Shown here piece after piece: positions 15,414-23,838 of a stretch of DNA of 36,371 nucleotides; position 1 is the first letter of the stretch; each line of letters begins with the position of its first letter. The stretch lies in IMG/VR virus record IMGVR_UViG_3300020477_001010, positions 1-36,371 of that record; one strand, written 5' to 3'. Source of the DNA: a virus. A model generated the notes under the pieces. That model did no database searches. It was not told the origin of the DNA and was given only the letters and a program-made list of their open reading frames with translations. A program made the position numbers and the translations under genes.

Positions 15414-17950
15414 TGGCACTAAAAGATTTTGACATATCAAAAATTAAAAGCTGGAAGTATCCAGAGACAAATCTACCTCAGTCATTTCAAGCAAATGGAG
15501 GAACAGTTACTGGTATCAGAGACAAAATAGAAGAGAAGTTTATTGAGCCAGATCTGATGAACTCTAAGCCCGGAGCAACAACAGCAGATGACTATGTCGG
15601 AAAGATAGGGGCACCACAATCATTTCAGGTAAATAATAGAGCGGGAACAGGAATAGTAACAGGATTACAAGGTATAATATCAGATGATTTAGATGCATTA
15701 AAGAGTAAGAGCTTAATAGTGAGAACGTATGACGAGATGATAATCAATGAGGATGGAATATTTACGTCATTAAATTATATGACAGAGAATCCTACACACG
15801 GCTTTAGGCATATACCAATAATGCTAAAAGATTTTGGAATAGGGGATCTTGCAGCACAGCCAGAAAGATTTGCACCACCACAGATAGGACAGCATTCTTC
15901 TATGACACGTGGTGGAATTTTTACAGATGCAGTGACAGATGATCACATAAATATCCTTGTTGGAACTGATCAATATCCAGGTCCCATGGGACAATTTTTA
16001 ACAAATCAGATATTGCTCCAGACAGAAGCAATATCAAAAGGAAACTCACTTGGTGTTCCGTCCCCGTTTCCAATATTTAATTCAATTGAGTTCGCATCAA
16101 ATTTAGTTCCTGGTGCTAGAGTTTACAGACACGGATTATTACCAAATCCATTTGGAAGACCAGCAAATTATCTAGATAACTATCCAAAACTTGGTATAGG
16201 ATTAGATTGGATCACTGTAGGCACGGGCGGTGCAATAGAAATAGCGCCGGGAGATTTCATTGCTGCAGATTTAGATCAGGATAATAAGTTAGGAGTCCTC
16301 TATGATCATTTTATATTATCAGAAACAAAAGCAGGTAGTGGTGGATGGTTCTCAAAAAACGTAGTAGATCCTCTTAAAAATAGTTTAACATCATTATTTA
16401 AAGATCCATATCCTATAATACCGTCACAAAATGTCGTAGGTTCACCCTCATTAAAACAAGGCATAAATCAAGTATATTATGTAGATACACAAGGTGATGC
16501 TGTACAATATACAGACACAGGAACAAGTAGATATACTCATCCTGCAGGTGAATCAGCTTTTGCTACATCATTTGGTAATGCTGCAAAATTTAAATTCTTT
16601 TCTAAATCTAAGGGTACAAATTTTACAACACAAGTTCCCCTAAATGGTGACAGAAATAAAACAATTTATGCCGAGAATAGAGAAAATTCTCCTGTTAATC
16701 TAGGTGGTGCACAGGGCAAAGGTGATTATGAACCATTTATAGAAACAAAAATGAATAATAACGTTGTGCCGCTAGCTGTAGGCGGCAAGGCTGATTTGAA
16801 TGTTGCATCATCTCTAGTAGATCAGGCTGTTAATAGAACATTAAATATCGATAGTAGGGCAGGTATGGGACATGATACTCTTGCATACACTGCGCTCGGA
16901 GCTGATGATACAGGTAACACAGTTGATCCTGGCGGTGCAGATTCATTAAGATATGAAAAAACATTAAGAAGCCCATCTGAAATAAATCAAACACTAAAAG
17001 CGAGATTTGGTGGTGATGGTGGCTCTAGAGAAGATTGGTTAAATGCTGAGAGTGGAAAAACTGGCGACAAGATGATAACACAACACACAGGTGTTAGGGA
17101 TCATTTTCAACAAAAAGTTTATAACATTGGAAAACAAGGTGTTCTATCTGTAGAGGCACATCCAGGTATTCCTGTTGCAGATAATCAAAAAATATTGTAT
17201 GGCGCTATTCACAAGACAGAAAAGAAGAGTTACAAAACAGATCAAGTTGATAAAGTAAACGCAATACCTTATGGGCACGAAAAGAATGAGAAATCATTTA
17301 ACGCACATGAACAAGCAGAAAAATTAGATTTTGTACCGCTAGTCTTTTATGATGTATACAATAAGAAGACAATAGCATTCAGGGCAATATTAGATGATAT
17401 TACAGATACAATAACACCTGATTGGGAAGAATCACAGTACATTGGAAGACCAAAAAAATCTGCAATTTATAAGGGTGTTGACAGAAAGATCGGTTTTAGT
17501 TTTGAAATTTTTCCAAAGACAAAACAAGAATTTCCTATACTATTAGAAAAAGTTAATTATTTAGTTGGGCAGTGCTATCCTAATTTAGATACAAATTTAA
17601 GACAGACAGGACCTATGATAAGGTTAACACTCGGTGATATAGTGCACAAACAATTAGGATATATTACAGAATGCACTGTAACATTTCCAAAAGCAAGCCC
17701 ATGGGAAATAGATCCAGGATTAAGATTCACAAAACACATACAGGTTTCAATAGGCTTTACACATGTTGGTGGATATATTCCAGTTTCAACTGGTAAACAT
17801 TACGGTCTCCCGTGGTTAACAGGTCATAAAATAGGTGCCGGAAATATAAAATTTAATAATTATCCAAATCGAAAATCATCAGAAGATCAACCTTTCGGTG
17901 CTAAAAATGATTACAGAGAACTTTTTAAAGACTTTGGGCAGGGTAGCTAA
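15413..17950 (+). CDS. Baseplate/tail-tube junction protein (gp48/gp54-like role)
   Basis: An 845-residue protein whose ATG overlaps the tape-measure stop. Residues 1-640 are not recognised and contain many Gly/Asn-rich loops. The C-terminal region from about residue 640 (VPLVFYDVYNKKTIAFRA, ITPDWEESQYIGRPKKSAIY, IGFSFEIFPKTKQEFP) has the fold pattern of baseplate-tube initiator or hub proteins, with the recurrent 'W..s.yiGRP' segment found before LysM-type baseplate proteins. A LysM gene follows directly. By order it would be the counterpart of T4 gp48 or gp54, which cap the hub and start the tube. Exact homology is uncertain. Confidence 0.6.
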   Translation: MALKDFDISKIKSWKYPETNLPQSFQANGGTVTGIRDKIEEKFIEPDLMNSKPGATTADDYVGKIGAPQSFQVNNRAGTGIVTGLQGIISDDLDALKSKSLIVRTYDEMIINEDGIFTSLNYMTENPTHGFRHIPIMLKDFGIGDLAAQPERFAPPQIGQHSSMTRGGIFTDAVTDDHINILVGTDQYPGPMGQFLTNQILLQTEAISKGNSLGVPSPFPIFNSIEFASNLVPGARVYRHGLLPNPFGRPANYLDNYPKLGIGLDWITVGTGGAIEIAPGDFIAADLDQDNKLGVLYDHFILSETKAGSGGWFSKNVVDPLKNSLTSLFKDPYPIIPSQNVVGSPSLKQGINQVYYVDTQGDAVQYTDTGTSRYTHPAGESAFATSFGNAAKFKFFSKSKGTNFTTQVPLNGDRNKTIYAENRENSPVNLGGAQGKGDYEPFIETKMNNNVVPLAVGGKADLNVASSLVDQAVNRTLNIDSRAGMGHDTLAYTALGADDTGNTVDPGGADSLRYEKTLRSPSEINQTLKARFGGDGGSREDWLNAESGKTGDKMITQHTGVRDHFQQKVYNIGKQGVLSVEAHPGIPVADNQKILYGAIHKTEKKSYKTDQVDKVNAIPYGHEKNEKSFNAHEQAEKLDFVPLVFYDVYNKKTIAFRAILDDITDTITPDWEESQYIGRPKKSAIYKGVDRKIGFSFEIFPKTKQEFPILLEKVNYLVGQCYPNLDTNLRQTGPMIRLTLGDIVHKQLGYITECTVTFPKASPWEIDPGLRFTKHIQVSIGFTHVGGYIPVSTGKHYGLPWLTGHKIGAGNIKFNNYPNRKSSEDQPFGAKNDYRELFKDFGQGS

Positions 17951-18255
17951 TGTTTAATAGATACAGATACACAAAAGGCAAGAAAGATCAAAAGACAGGA
18001 ATAAGATACCAGAAACCAACACTATATCCTGATATTCCTGAGAGCGATTCTGATAATTATCATATTGTTGTGGTTGGAGAAAGATTAGATCTACTATCAT
18101 ATAGATATTATAATGATAGCGGCTTGTGGTGGATAATATCTAGAGCTAATGGATTAGACCCGAGTATTACAACACCAGAAGTAGGAACAGAATTAAGAAT
18201 ACCAAGTGATATAGGATCAATATTATCAAAGTTACAATCTATCAATTCAGGATAG
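17950..18255 (+). CDS. 53: LysM-domain baseplate wedge protein (T4 gp53-like)
   Basis: A 101-residue protein whose ATG overlaps the previous stop (TAATG). Residues 37-81 form a LysM-like domain: YHIVVVGERLDLLSYRYYND, then SGLWWIISRANGL and GTELRIPSD. The WW plus I-x-x-A-N pattern is that of baseplate LysM proteins such as T4 gp53 and the LysM adaptors of other contractile injection systems. It has no signal peptide, which argues against a wall hydrolase. It probably staples the hub or tube to the wedge. Confidence 0.7.
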   Translation: MFNRYRYTKGKKDQKTGIRYQKPTLYPDIPESDSDNYHIVVVGERLDLLSYRYYNDSGLWWIISRANGLDPSITTPEVGTELRIPSDIGSILSKLQSINSG

Positions 18256-18259
18256 TAAA

Positions 18260-21200
18260 ATGGCAAGATTCAGAAGAAATATAGCCGAGCCAATTCAGGT
18301 TGCTTTAAACGCTCGACTTAAGGCAATGAATACATTCGGCGCTAAAAATGCGTTAAATCATCCAGTATTAGATTCACATAATATAGACTGGTCAGAGGTT
18401 GATGATTACTCTTTGTCTAGGGAAGCTGTTGAAGGAAAATCACCTTTTGCTAGAATGATTGGTATGGGTGAAGGCTCAATAGATGTTATAAGTGGAACAT
18501 TCAATCAAAATATAACAGATAAAAATGCACAAAAAGTTTTAAATGCAGGAAAACAAAGGCCAGCAACAGCAAATCTTACAGGTGGCCCTGAGGCAATGTA
18601 TAATTTAGAGAGAGGCGACGATATAACATTAAATAGAGTTGGCTACACAGAACCCGGAATAACAGGTATAACTGCAACTAATTGGAATGGTGGTCAAAAT
18701 GGCGGTGCAGTAAGACAACTAGAAATAACTTGGACTTGCTGGAGTATGGAGGATCTTGGAACATTTCAAAAGAATTCATTTTTATCTATGGGTTCTTATA
18801 TAGTCGTTGATTGGGGATGGGTAAGGTCTGATAAAGCACATTCAACAAAATATCCTCCACCAAATTTTATAATAGTTAACGATGAAGGTGCACCAGAGAT
18901 AGATCCAGATATGTTTCATTCAGGATATTCTGAAAGAGGAGAGAGATTAACACATCCGTGGCATACAATGTCAAAAGATAGGTACGGTGATTGGGATGGT
19001 GTTGTAGGTATTGTATCAAATGCACAATGGACATTAAGAAGTGATGGCGGAATTGATTGTACAACAACAGTATTTGCAGAAAGTGATAGTTCACTATTTG
19101 AAGAGACGATAATACAAAGAAATACGCCTGATGATATTATTGAAGCATTTAAACCTTATAGCACTGATTCTGATACAGACGGCAGTTTTGAACAAATATT
19201 AACAAAATTTTATGAACTACTTGGGGACAAACTTAAAGCAACTGATCCTGATAATGAAGACACAACAGAGCTTGCTGAATCAATTAAATCAAGGGCAATG
19301 GCTTTAGGGTTAATTAACCTTCAAGGTCCACAGCTTAATTTAGATGCTAGACTTGATATTTTAGATCTTGAAATATTATACAAATATTTTCCTAATGTTT
19401 GGAACCCGTCTGAGAATAAAAAGAATAAACCAGAATGGAAATCAACAGATCCACAAATAGAAGTATCAGATGATAAATCAATTATAATAATGTTTCATCC
19501 TTATAAAGTAAAGGATGAGGATGAATTTAGAAGTCAAGCTGTAATAAAAGATGATAAAGGAAATACAGTTAGAAATTCACAATTTAGAACAGATATATGG
19601 GTTACTTGGGGCTGGTTCGAAGATAATGTTGTATCTTACTATGGTTTAAATGGGTCGGCCACGTCACAGTTTAGATCAATAAAGCTGCCAGCAAACCCAG
19701 GTGAAACTGTAAAATCTCAAGAAATAAGGAATGATAAACATCTATACACATATACGCAGGATTTTATACTTCCAGGACAAACGCCAGAGGCATGGTTCCC
19801 AGATAAAATAAAAAATTCAAGTGGTGATGAAAAAGATAATCCGTGGAAAAAATTAGCAGTTGCTATTAATAAAGATTTTAGTCCGTTTAGGGTGCCGGGT
19901 GTAAACACAGATCAGAATCCTGAGAATGACACTGGTTATTTACGTAATGTGCTTATTAATTTAAATGCAATAAGAGGTGCATTTGCACAACCTGGAATTA
20001 CAATACCAAAAGGAATGTTAAACTTAGCAGATGTACTGAATTCTGGTATGGAATTATGGACTTTTCAAGTTGATAAGTATGAAGCAGAAGAATGGAATGA
20101 GGATTCTACGCTTTCAAGAGCACATCGTAAAGCGAGACTAATGAGGGAGGCAGGATTAAAAGTACCCCCAGGATTAGGTGATGGCACATATGAAAATCAA
20201 ATTATTCCTCAAACATATTATGTTTATGATACACGTGAGAAGCCAGATCTTGTCTCTGAAGCAGAAACTTCAGATCCAAATAAATCATATGTATTCGAAA
20301 ATTTTGGCATGTACTCAATAATACAAGATTTACAAATAACAACTGAAGTATCACAATATCAGCAAAATCAAATGAGGTTAGCAAAACAAAAAGATATAGG
20401 ACCACTAGGGCAATTGTTAGGAAAGAAAACACCACCAGGTTCAGATGAAGAACAAGCATATGAGGTTGCACAATTTTTCGGATCAGCAACAGCAGGGGAA
20501 AATTACAGAGGCTTTCTCGCTAGTCTTTTTGGGCAGGAAAATATGAAAAACGATGCAACAGAAGGTAAACATTATGGTTCTGTATCGCCTAATGAAGTAG
20601 TTAATCCAATACTGACAACTGAAGGGCTCAAGGAAGGCAGTAAGTGGAATCATGATATTCCGCCGGATGTATATCAGATGGCACCAAGATCTAGAACAAA
20701 TAGGATGCAAAATACACTCGGTAGGATGTCACAGTATGCAGAGCAAGGACAACAAACTATAGATATAGACTCAATAAAAGATGAGGGGCTAGCAGACACA
20801 AAAGAATTTTCAGAATTAAATATGTATGCTTTCCCACCTTCAGATGGACCACTTAAGATGGCTGATGTAACACAAGATAAACTCGCTGGTTCTCTATTAC
20901 CGTATGCAGCAGGATTGGAAATGAACCCAAGGTACTACAGAACACTTAGCTTTTATTTATCTGAAAATTCTATAACATCTCTTTTAAGGGCTAGCTCAAA
21001 TAAAAATGTTTCACTATTACCAATAAAAGCTACTATAACACTTGACGGAATTGGAGGCTTAAATATTGGTGATATGTTTAGATTAGCATATCTTCCACAA
21101 GATTTATACAAACAAGTTAGAACAAAATATAATTCTGAAGGTAAATCAGAAGCAACAGATAGTGATTTCACGCCTGCAACATATTTTACAACGTGGGGAG

Positions 21201-21502
21201 TTGAACACACAATAGATGCAAGCGGCTGGAAGACAGTGATAACAGGTAATATGAACGCAAATTTTAAAGAACTGACAAAAGATGAACTTATTACACAAAC
21301 TGGTATTGGAAATGAACAAAAGTTAAGAGAGGCTATGGAGAAATCATTCAAAACAGTTTTTAAAGTAGATAAAAAAGAACTGAAAAATCAGAACAAAAGG
21401 AAGGCACAAAAAGCTCGAAGGAAAAAGGACCTAACAAAAACAGCTCCTGATAGAGCAGATGGTAGTGATGCTGTAAACAGACCAGGTTTGGCAACTTTTT
21501 AA
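18260..21502 (+). CDS. Large baseplate hub-like protein (gpD/gp27-type C-terminus)
   Basis: A 1080-residue protein after the LysM gene. The N-terminal region includes the segment TWTCWSMEDLGTFQKNSFLS and VVDWGWVR, which look like baseplate beta domains. Near the C-terminus (about residues 905-1010), ATITLDGIGGLNIGDMFRL, TYFTTWGVEHTIDASGWKT and VITGNM match the late-control gpD / gp27 hub pattern, where a W-based beta-hairpin precedes T-G-x-M. The tail end is highly basic and unstructured. It is probably the trimeric hub at the tail tip. No lysozyme or peptidase motif was seen, so it is not a gp5-type puncturing enzyme. The family assignment is moderate. Confidence 0.55.
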   Translation: MARFRRNIAEPIQVALNARLKAMNTFGAKNALNHPVLDSHNIDWSEVDDYSLSREAVEGKSPFARMIGMGEGSIDVISGTFNQNITDKNAQKVLNAGKQRPATANLTGGPEAMYNLERGDDITLNRVGYTEPGITGITATNWNGGQNGGAVRQLEITWTCWSMEDLGTFQKNSFLSMGSYIVVDWGWVRSDKAHSTKYPPPNFIIVNDEGAPEIDPDMFHSGYSERGERLTHPWHTMSKDRYGDWDGVVGIVSNAQWTLRSDGGIDCTTTVFAESDSSLFEETIIQRNTPDDIIEAFKPYSTDSDTDGSFEQILTKFYELLGDKLKATDPDNEDTTELAESIKSRAMALGLINLQGPQLNLDARLDILDLEILYKYFPNVWNPSENKKNKPEWKSTDPQIEVSDDKSIIIMFHPYKVKDEDEFRSQAVIKDDKGNTVRNSQFRTDIWVTWGWFEDNVVSYYGLNGSATSQFRSIKLPANPGETVKSQEIRNDKHLYTYTQDFILPGQTPEAWFPDKIKNSSGDEKDNPWKKLAVAINKDFSPFRVPGVNTDQNPENDTGYLRNVLINLNAIRGAFAQPGITIPKGMLNLADVLNSGMELWTFQVDKYEAEEWNEDSTLSRAHRKARLMREAGLKVPPGLGDGTYENQIIPQTYYVYDTREKPDLVSEAETSDPNKSYVFENFGMYSIIQDLQITTEVSQYQQNQMRLAKQKDIGPLGQLLGKKTPPGSDEEQAYEVAQFFGSATAGENYRGFLASLFGQENMKNDATEGKHYGSVSPNEVVNPILTTEGLKEGSKWNHDIPPDVYQMAPRSRTNRMQNTLGRMSQYAEQGQQTIDIDSIKDEGLADTKEFSELNMYAFPPSDGPLKMADVTQDKLAGSLLPYAAGLEMNPRYYRTLSFYLSENSITSLLRASSNKNVSLLPIKATITLDGIGGLNIGDMFRLAYLPQDLYKQVRTKYNSEGKSEATDSDFTPATYFTTWGVEHTIDASGWKTVITGNMNANFKELTKDELITQTGIGNEQKLREAMEKSFKTVFKVDKKELKNQNKRKAQKARRKKDLTKTAPDRADGSDAVNRPGLATF

Positions 21503-21522
21503 ATATCAGGTAGGAAAATAAT

Positions 21523-22089
21523 ATGCCAATAGAAAGAACAGAAGGGCCATTTATTACAGAACAGGGAGAGTTTAATTATTACGAATTAGACGAAGACGAA
21601 AAAGAAGTTCCTGTTAGAAAAGGGCAAGAGTATATTAAAAAAATAACAGAAACAAAAAGAGTTCAGTATGAATTGGTCATGACAGGATTAGAGATCGAAA
21701 AAATAAATGAGACAGATATGTTAGCAAAATATTCCAGTACAGGAAAGGCAAGAAAAAAAGATAGCTATCCTATAAAATTTTATCCTACATCTGCAAAAAT
21801 GGACAGAAACAATAAATTTATAGAAAGGGTATTTGCTCGTAGCAAGATTGATGGAATAGGTGAGATATTTGAAGTAAAGTCAACGACAAATGCTACAGTC
21901 TATAAATTTGTTACAATTAAATGGCAAGTAGGTGGAGATGTAGAAGAGGCAAAGTTATTCAATCAGAAACAATTAGACGCAGCAGAATCAGATATGAATG
22001 GCATAACAGATGTTTTGCCAACTGATCAGTTACATTTTAGTAAATTTGATAGTTTACTATCTAGATCGCCAAGATACCAAAATTCTTAA
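21523..22089 (+). CDS. Putative baseplate/tail accessory protein, unknown family
   Basis: A 188-residue protein with TAGGAAAATA before ATG. It is beta-rich and charged: residues 1-60 hold Glu/Asp-rich segments (YYELDEDEKEVPVRKG), and 75-135 contain alternating strands (YPIKFYPTSAKMD, KFIERVFARSK, VYKFVTIKWQVGG). No enzymatic motif, membrane span or Cys was seen. It is the last gene of the tail module on this strand and converges on the TonB-domain gene. A virion role is inferred only from position. Confidence 0.55.
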   Translation: MPIERTEGPFITEQGEFNYYELDEDEKEVPVRKGQEYIKKITETKRVQYELVMTGLEIEKINETDMLAKYSSTGKARKKDSYPIKFYPTSAKMDRNNKFIERVFARSKIDGIGEIFEVKSTTNATVYKFVTIKWQVGGDVEEAKLFNQKQLDAAESDMNGITDVLPTDQLHFSKFDSLLSRSPRYQNS

Positions 22090-22090
22090 A

Positions 22091-22423
22091 TTATTTAAAT
22101 AATATAGGTAGCTTATACCTAACCCTCACAGGTGTTCCATTTTGTGTTGCTGGATTAAATTTTATTGCCATAACTCTATCTATTATAGCATCATTTAATT
22201 CAATATCAAATGTATCTATTATTTGTGGTTCTACAACTCTCCCTTTTTCATCTACTACAAATTTTACCAATATCTTTCCTTTATATTCTGAAGTATCTGG
22301 GTTTGGTAAATCTAAATAGTCTATTTCAAATGGTGTTGTTATTTTTGGTTTTTGGCTCTCACCGTCTGGTAAGTCTTGGGCTACCAAAGAGCCCATTAGC
22401 ATTAAAAAGATTATTGTCCTCAT
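22091..22423 (-). CDS. Secreted TonB C-terminal domain protein
   Basis: A 110-residue protein, the only convincing minus-strand gene in the window. Residues 1-16 (MRTIIFLMLMGSLVAQ) form a short signal peptide with cleavage likely near AQD. Residues 48-110 match the TonB C-terminal domain: GKILVKFVVDEKGRVVEPQI, then DRVMAIKFNPATQNG and VRVRYKLPILFK. It lacks the membrane anchor and Pro-rich spacer of a working TonB. AGGAGGA lies 5 bases before the ATG. Its stop is one base from the stop of the tail gene, and a 14-base palindrome (22090-22103) spans that stop. It may bind outer-membrane TonB-dependent receptors from the periplasm; this is inference. Confidence 0.8.
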   Translation of the reverse strand: MRTIIFLMLMGSLVAQDLPDGESQKPKITTPFEIDYLDLPNPDTSEYKGKILVKFVVDEKGRVVEPQIIDTFDIELNDAIIDRVMAIKFNPATQNGTPVRVRYKLPILFK

Positions 22424-22522
22424 TAATGTCCTCCTAATAATTTCGGTGTTGAAAGAGATATTAATTATTCATAAATAATGATAAAAGTTAAAAATAACAC
22501 AATCCTTGTAAAACTTTTTGAT

Positions 22523-22532
22523 ATATATATAA
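22523..22532 (+). promoter_or_regulatory. Putative phage promoter box ATATATATAA
   Basis: Third copy of the box, one base before the apparent ATG at 22534. At other copies the following ATGGTTAT is leader, not coding. If the box is a -10 element, the transcript would start at or inside the proposed start codon. A further T4-late-like CATAAATA lies upstream at 22470-22477. Confidence 0.45.
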
Positions 22533-22533
22533 A

Positions 22534-23838
22534 ATGGTTATAGAAAATAACAAAGGTTATAAGAGTTTATTAAAGCGTATTTCTGGTAAAAGTGTATGTG
22601 CTGTATTTGCACGTGATGATAATAGAAATCATCCTGCAGAGTCAAAGTCAATAGCAGTATCAATTTATTACGAGGGTAAGACATACGATATAATATTTGA
22701 TCATAGCGAATCATTCTCATCAGATTTAGACATTAAATTATTATCATCAATCAAAAGATTTTGGGTAGATGATGTAAAGGAATTTTATCACATAACAGGT
22801 TTGTGTAACGGATATGATGTTAGGCTTTACAATTATTTAGAAACTTTAGACTATAATGTATTAGATGAGCCTGAAGTATTTAAACATATTTATGAGAATA
22901 CATTTTCACTTAGAAAAGCTAATAAAATTATTCCAGTTGTAAAAGTTTTAGAATACTGTCATGATAGACTTGACGAGATAATTAAAAACATACCTAAAAG
23001 TATTACAAAGTCATATGTAAGATATAATCGCGCATTATATGAATTTGCAAAATTAGAAAGCTCTGGAATTAAAATAATACCAAACTCATTTGGGACAGTA
23101 TTTATGAATGGTTACGGATATACAAATTATAATATTTTTACAGCAACAGGAAGACCCTCGAATACATTTCGTGGTGTAAATTTTGGTGCCCTTAATAAAC
23201 ATGACAATACAAGGAATAATATTGTATCTAGATTTGATAAAGGCTTGTTAGTTGAGTTTGACTATGATGCATACCACCTGAGGTTATTAGCAGAAATATT
23301 AAATTTTGATGTACCAATGGATCAATCACTTCATCAATATTTTGCAGATGAAATTTATAAGACAACTTATGATGAATCTAAGAAAATATCTTGGCAAATA
23401 TTGTATGGAAATATACAAGTTTCTGAGAAAGATAACCCATTTTTCTATAAAGTAGAAAAAATGGCAGATGTCCTATACGGCTATTTCACTAACAATAAAC
23501 ACTTCAAATCACATATTTATAAAAGACAATTTGTATCTGATCAGATTTCTGATCCGAATAAGAAAAAAGTATTGAATTATTTTATACAATCGTACGAAAC
23601 AGAGAAAAATATTGAGATTATTACTAAGATCAATAAATATTTGGAAGATCGTAATACACGAATGATGTTATATACGTACGATAGTTTCCTATTCGATCTA
23701 GATAGGAAGGAGGGCCTTAAAACGGTACTCCAGATAAAAGAAATTTTACAGGACAATAAGTATCCTGTCAAAGTAAAGGCTGGCCTTAATTATGGGTCAT
23801 TGGAAGAAATAACGGAGAGACTAAATGGACTTGCGTAA
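22534..23838 (+). CDS. Divergent family A DNA polymerase-like protein
   Basis: A 434-residue protein with the polymerase fold of Pol I but a short N-terminus. TATGRPSN (203-210) matches the TGRLSS segment. Motif A is DYDAYHLR (243-250), keeping the catalytic Asp but with His for the usual Glu. Motif B, KKISWQILYG (283-292), keeps the Lys and Tyr but has Trp for Phe762 and Tyr for Arg754. Motif C is TYDSFLFD (381-388), keeping Asp383 while the flanking His and Glu are Tyr and Ser. Residues 1-150 could be a degraded 3'-5' exonuclease. The start is doubtful because it has no Shine-Dalgarno and overlaps a conserved leader motif. T4-like phages normally carry family B gp43, which is not in this window. 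Confidence 0.7.
   Translation: MVIENNKGYKSLLKRISGKSVCAVFARDDNRNHPAESKSIAVSIYYEGKTYDIIFDHSESFSSDLDIKLLSSIKRFWVDDVKEFYHITGLCNGYDVRLYNYLETLDYNVLDEPEVFKHIYENTFSLRKANKIIPVVKVLEYCHDRLDEIIKNIPKSITKSYVRYNRALYEFAKLESSGIKIIPNSFGTVFMNGYGYTNYNIFTATGRPSNTFRGVNFGALNKHDNTRNNIVSRFDKGLLVEFDYDAYHLRLLAEILNFDVPMDQSLHQYFADEIYKTTYDESKKISWQILYGNIQVSEKDNPFFYKVEKMADVLYGYFTNNKHFKSHIYKRQFVSDQISDPNKKKVLNYFIQSYETEKNIEIITKINKYLEDRNTRMMLYTYDSFLFDLDRKEGLKTVLQIKEILQDNKYPVKVKAGLNYGSLEEITERLNGLA

Noticed and set aside
22090-22121. Palindrome and 6-bp hairpin at the convergent gene ends as a bidirectional terminator
   Set aside because: No clear T-tract follows on either strand and the hairpin lies within the coding end of the minus gene; it may matter but is not supported.
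22210-22437. 75-codon plus-strand ORF opposite the TonB-domain gene
   Set aside because: Leu/Ser-rich shadow without a ribosome-binding site; the minus frame has a signal peptide, a recognised domain and AGGAGGA.
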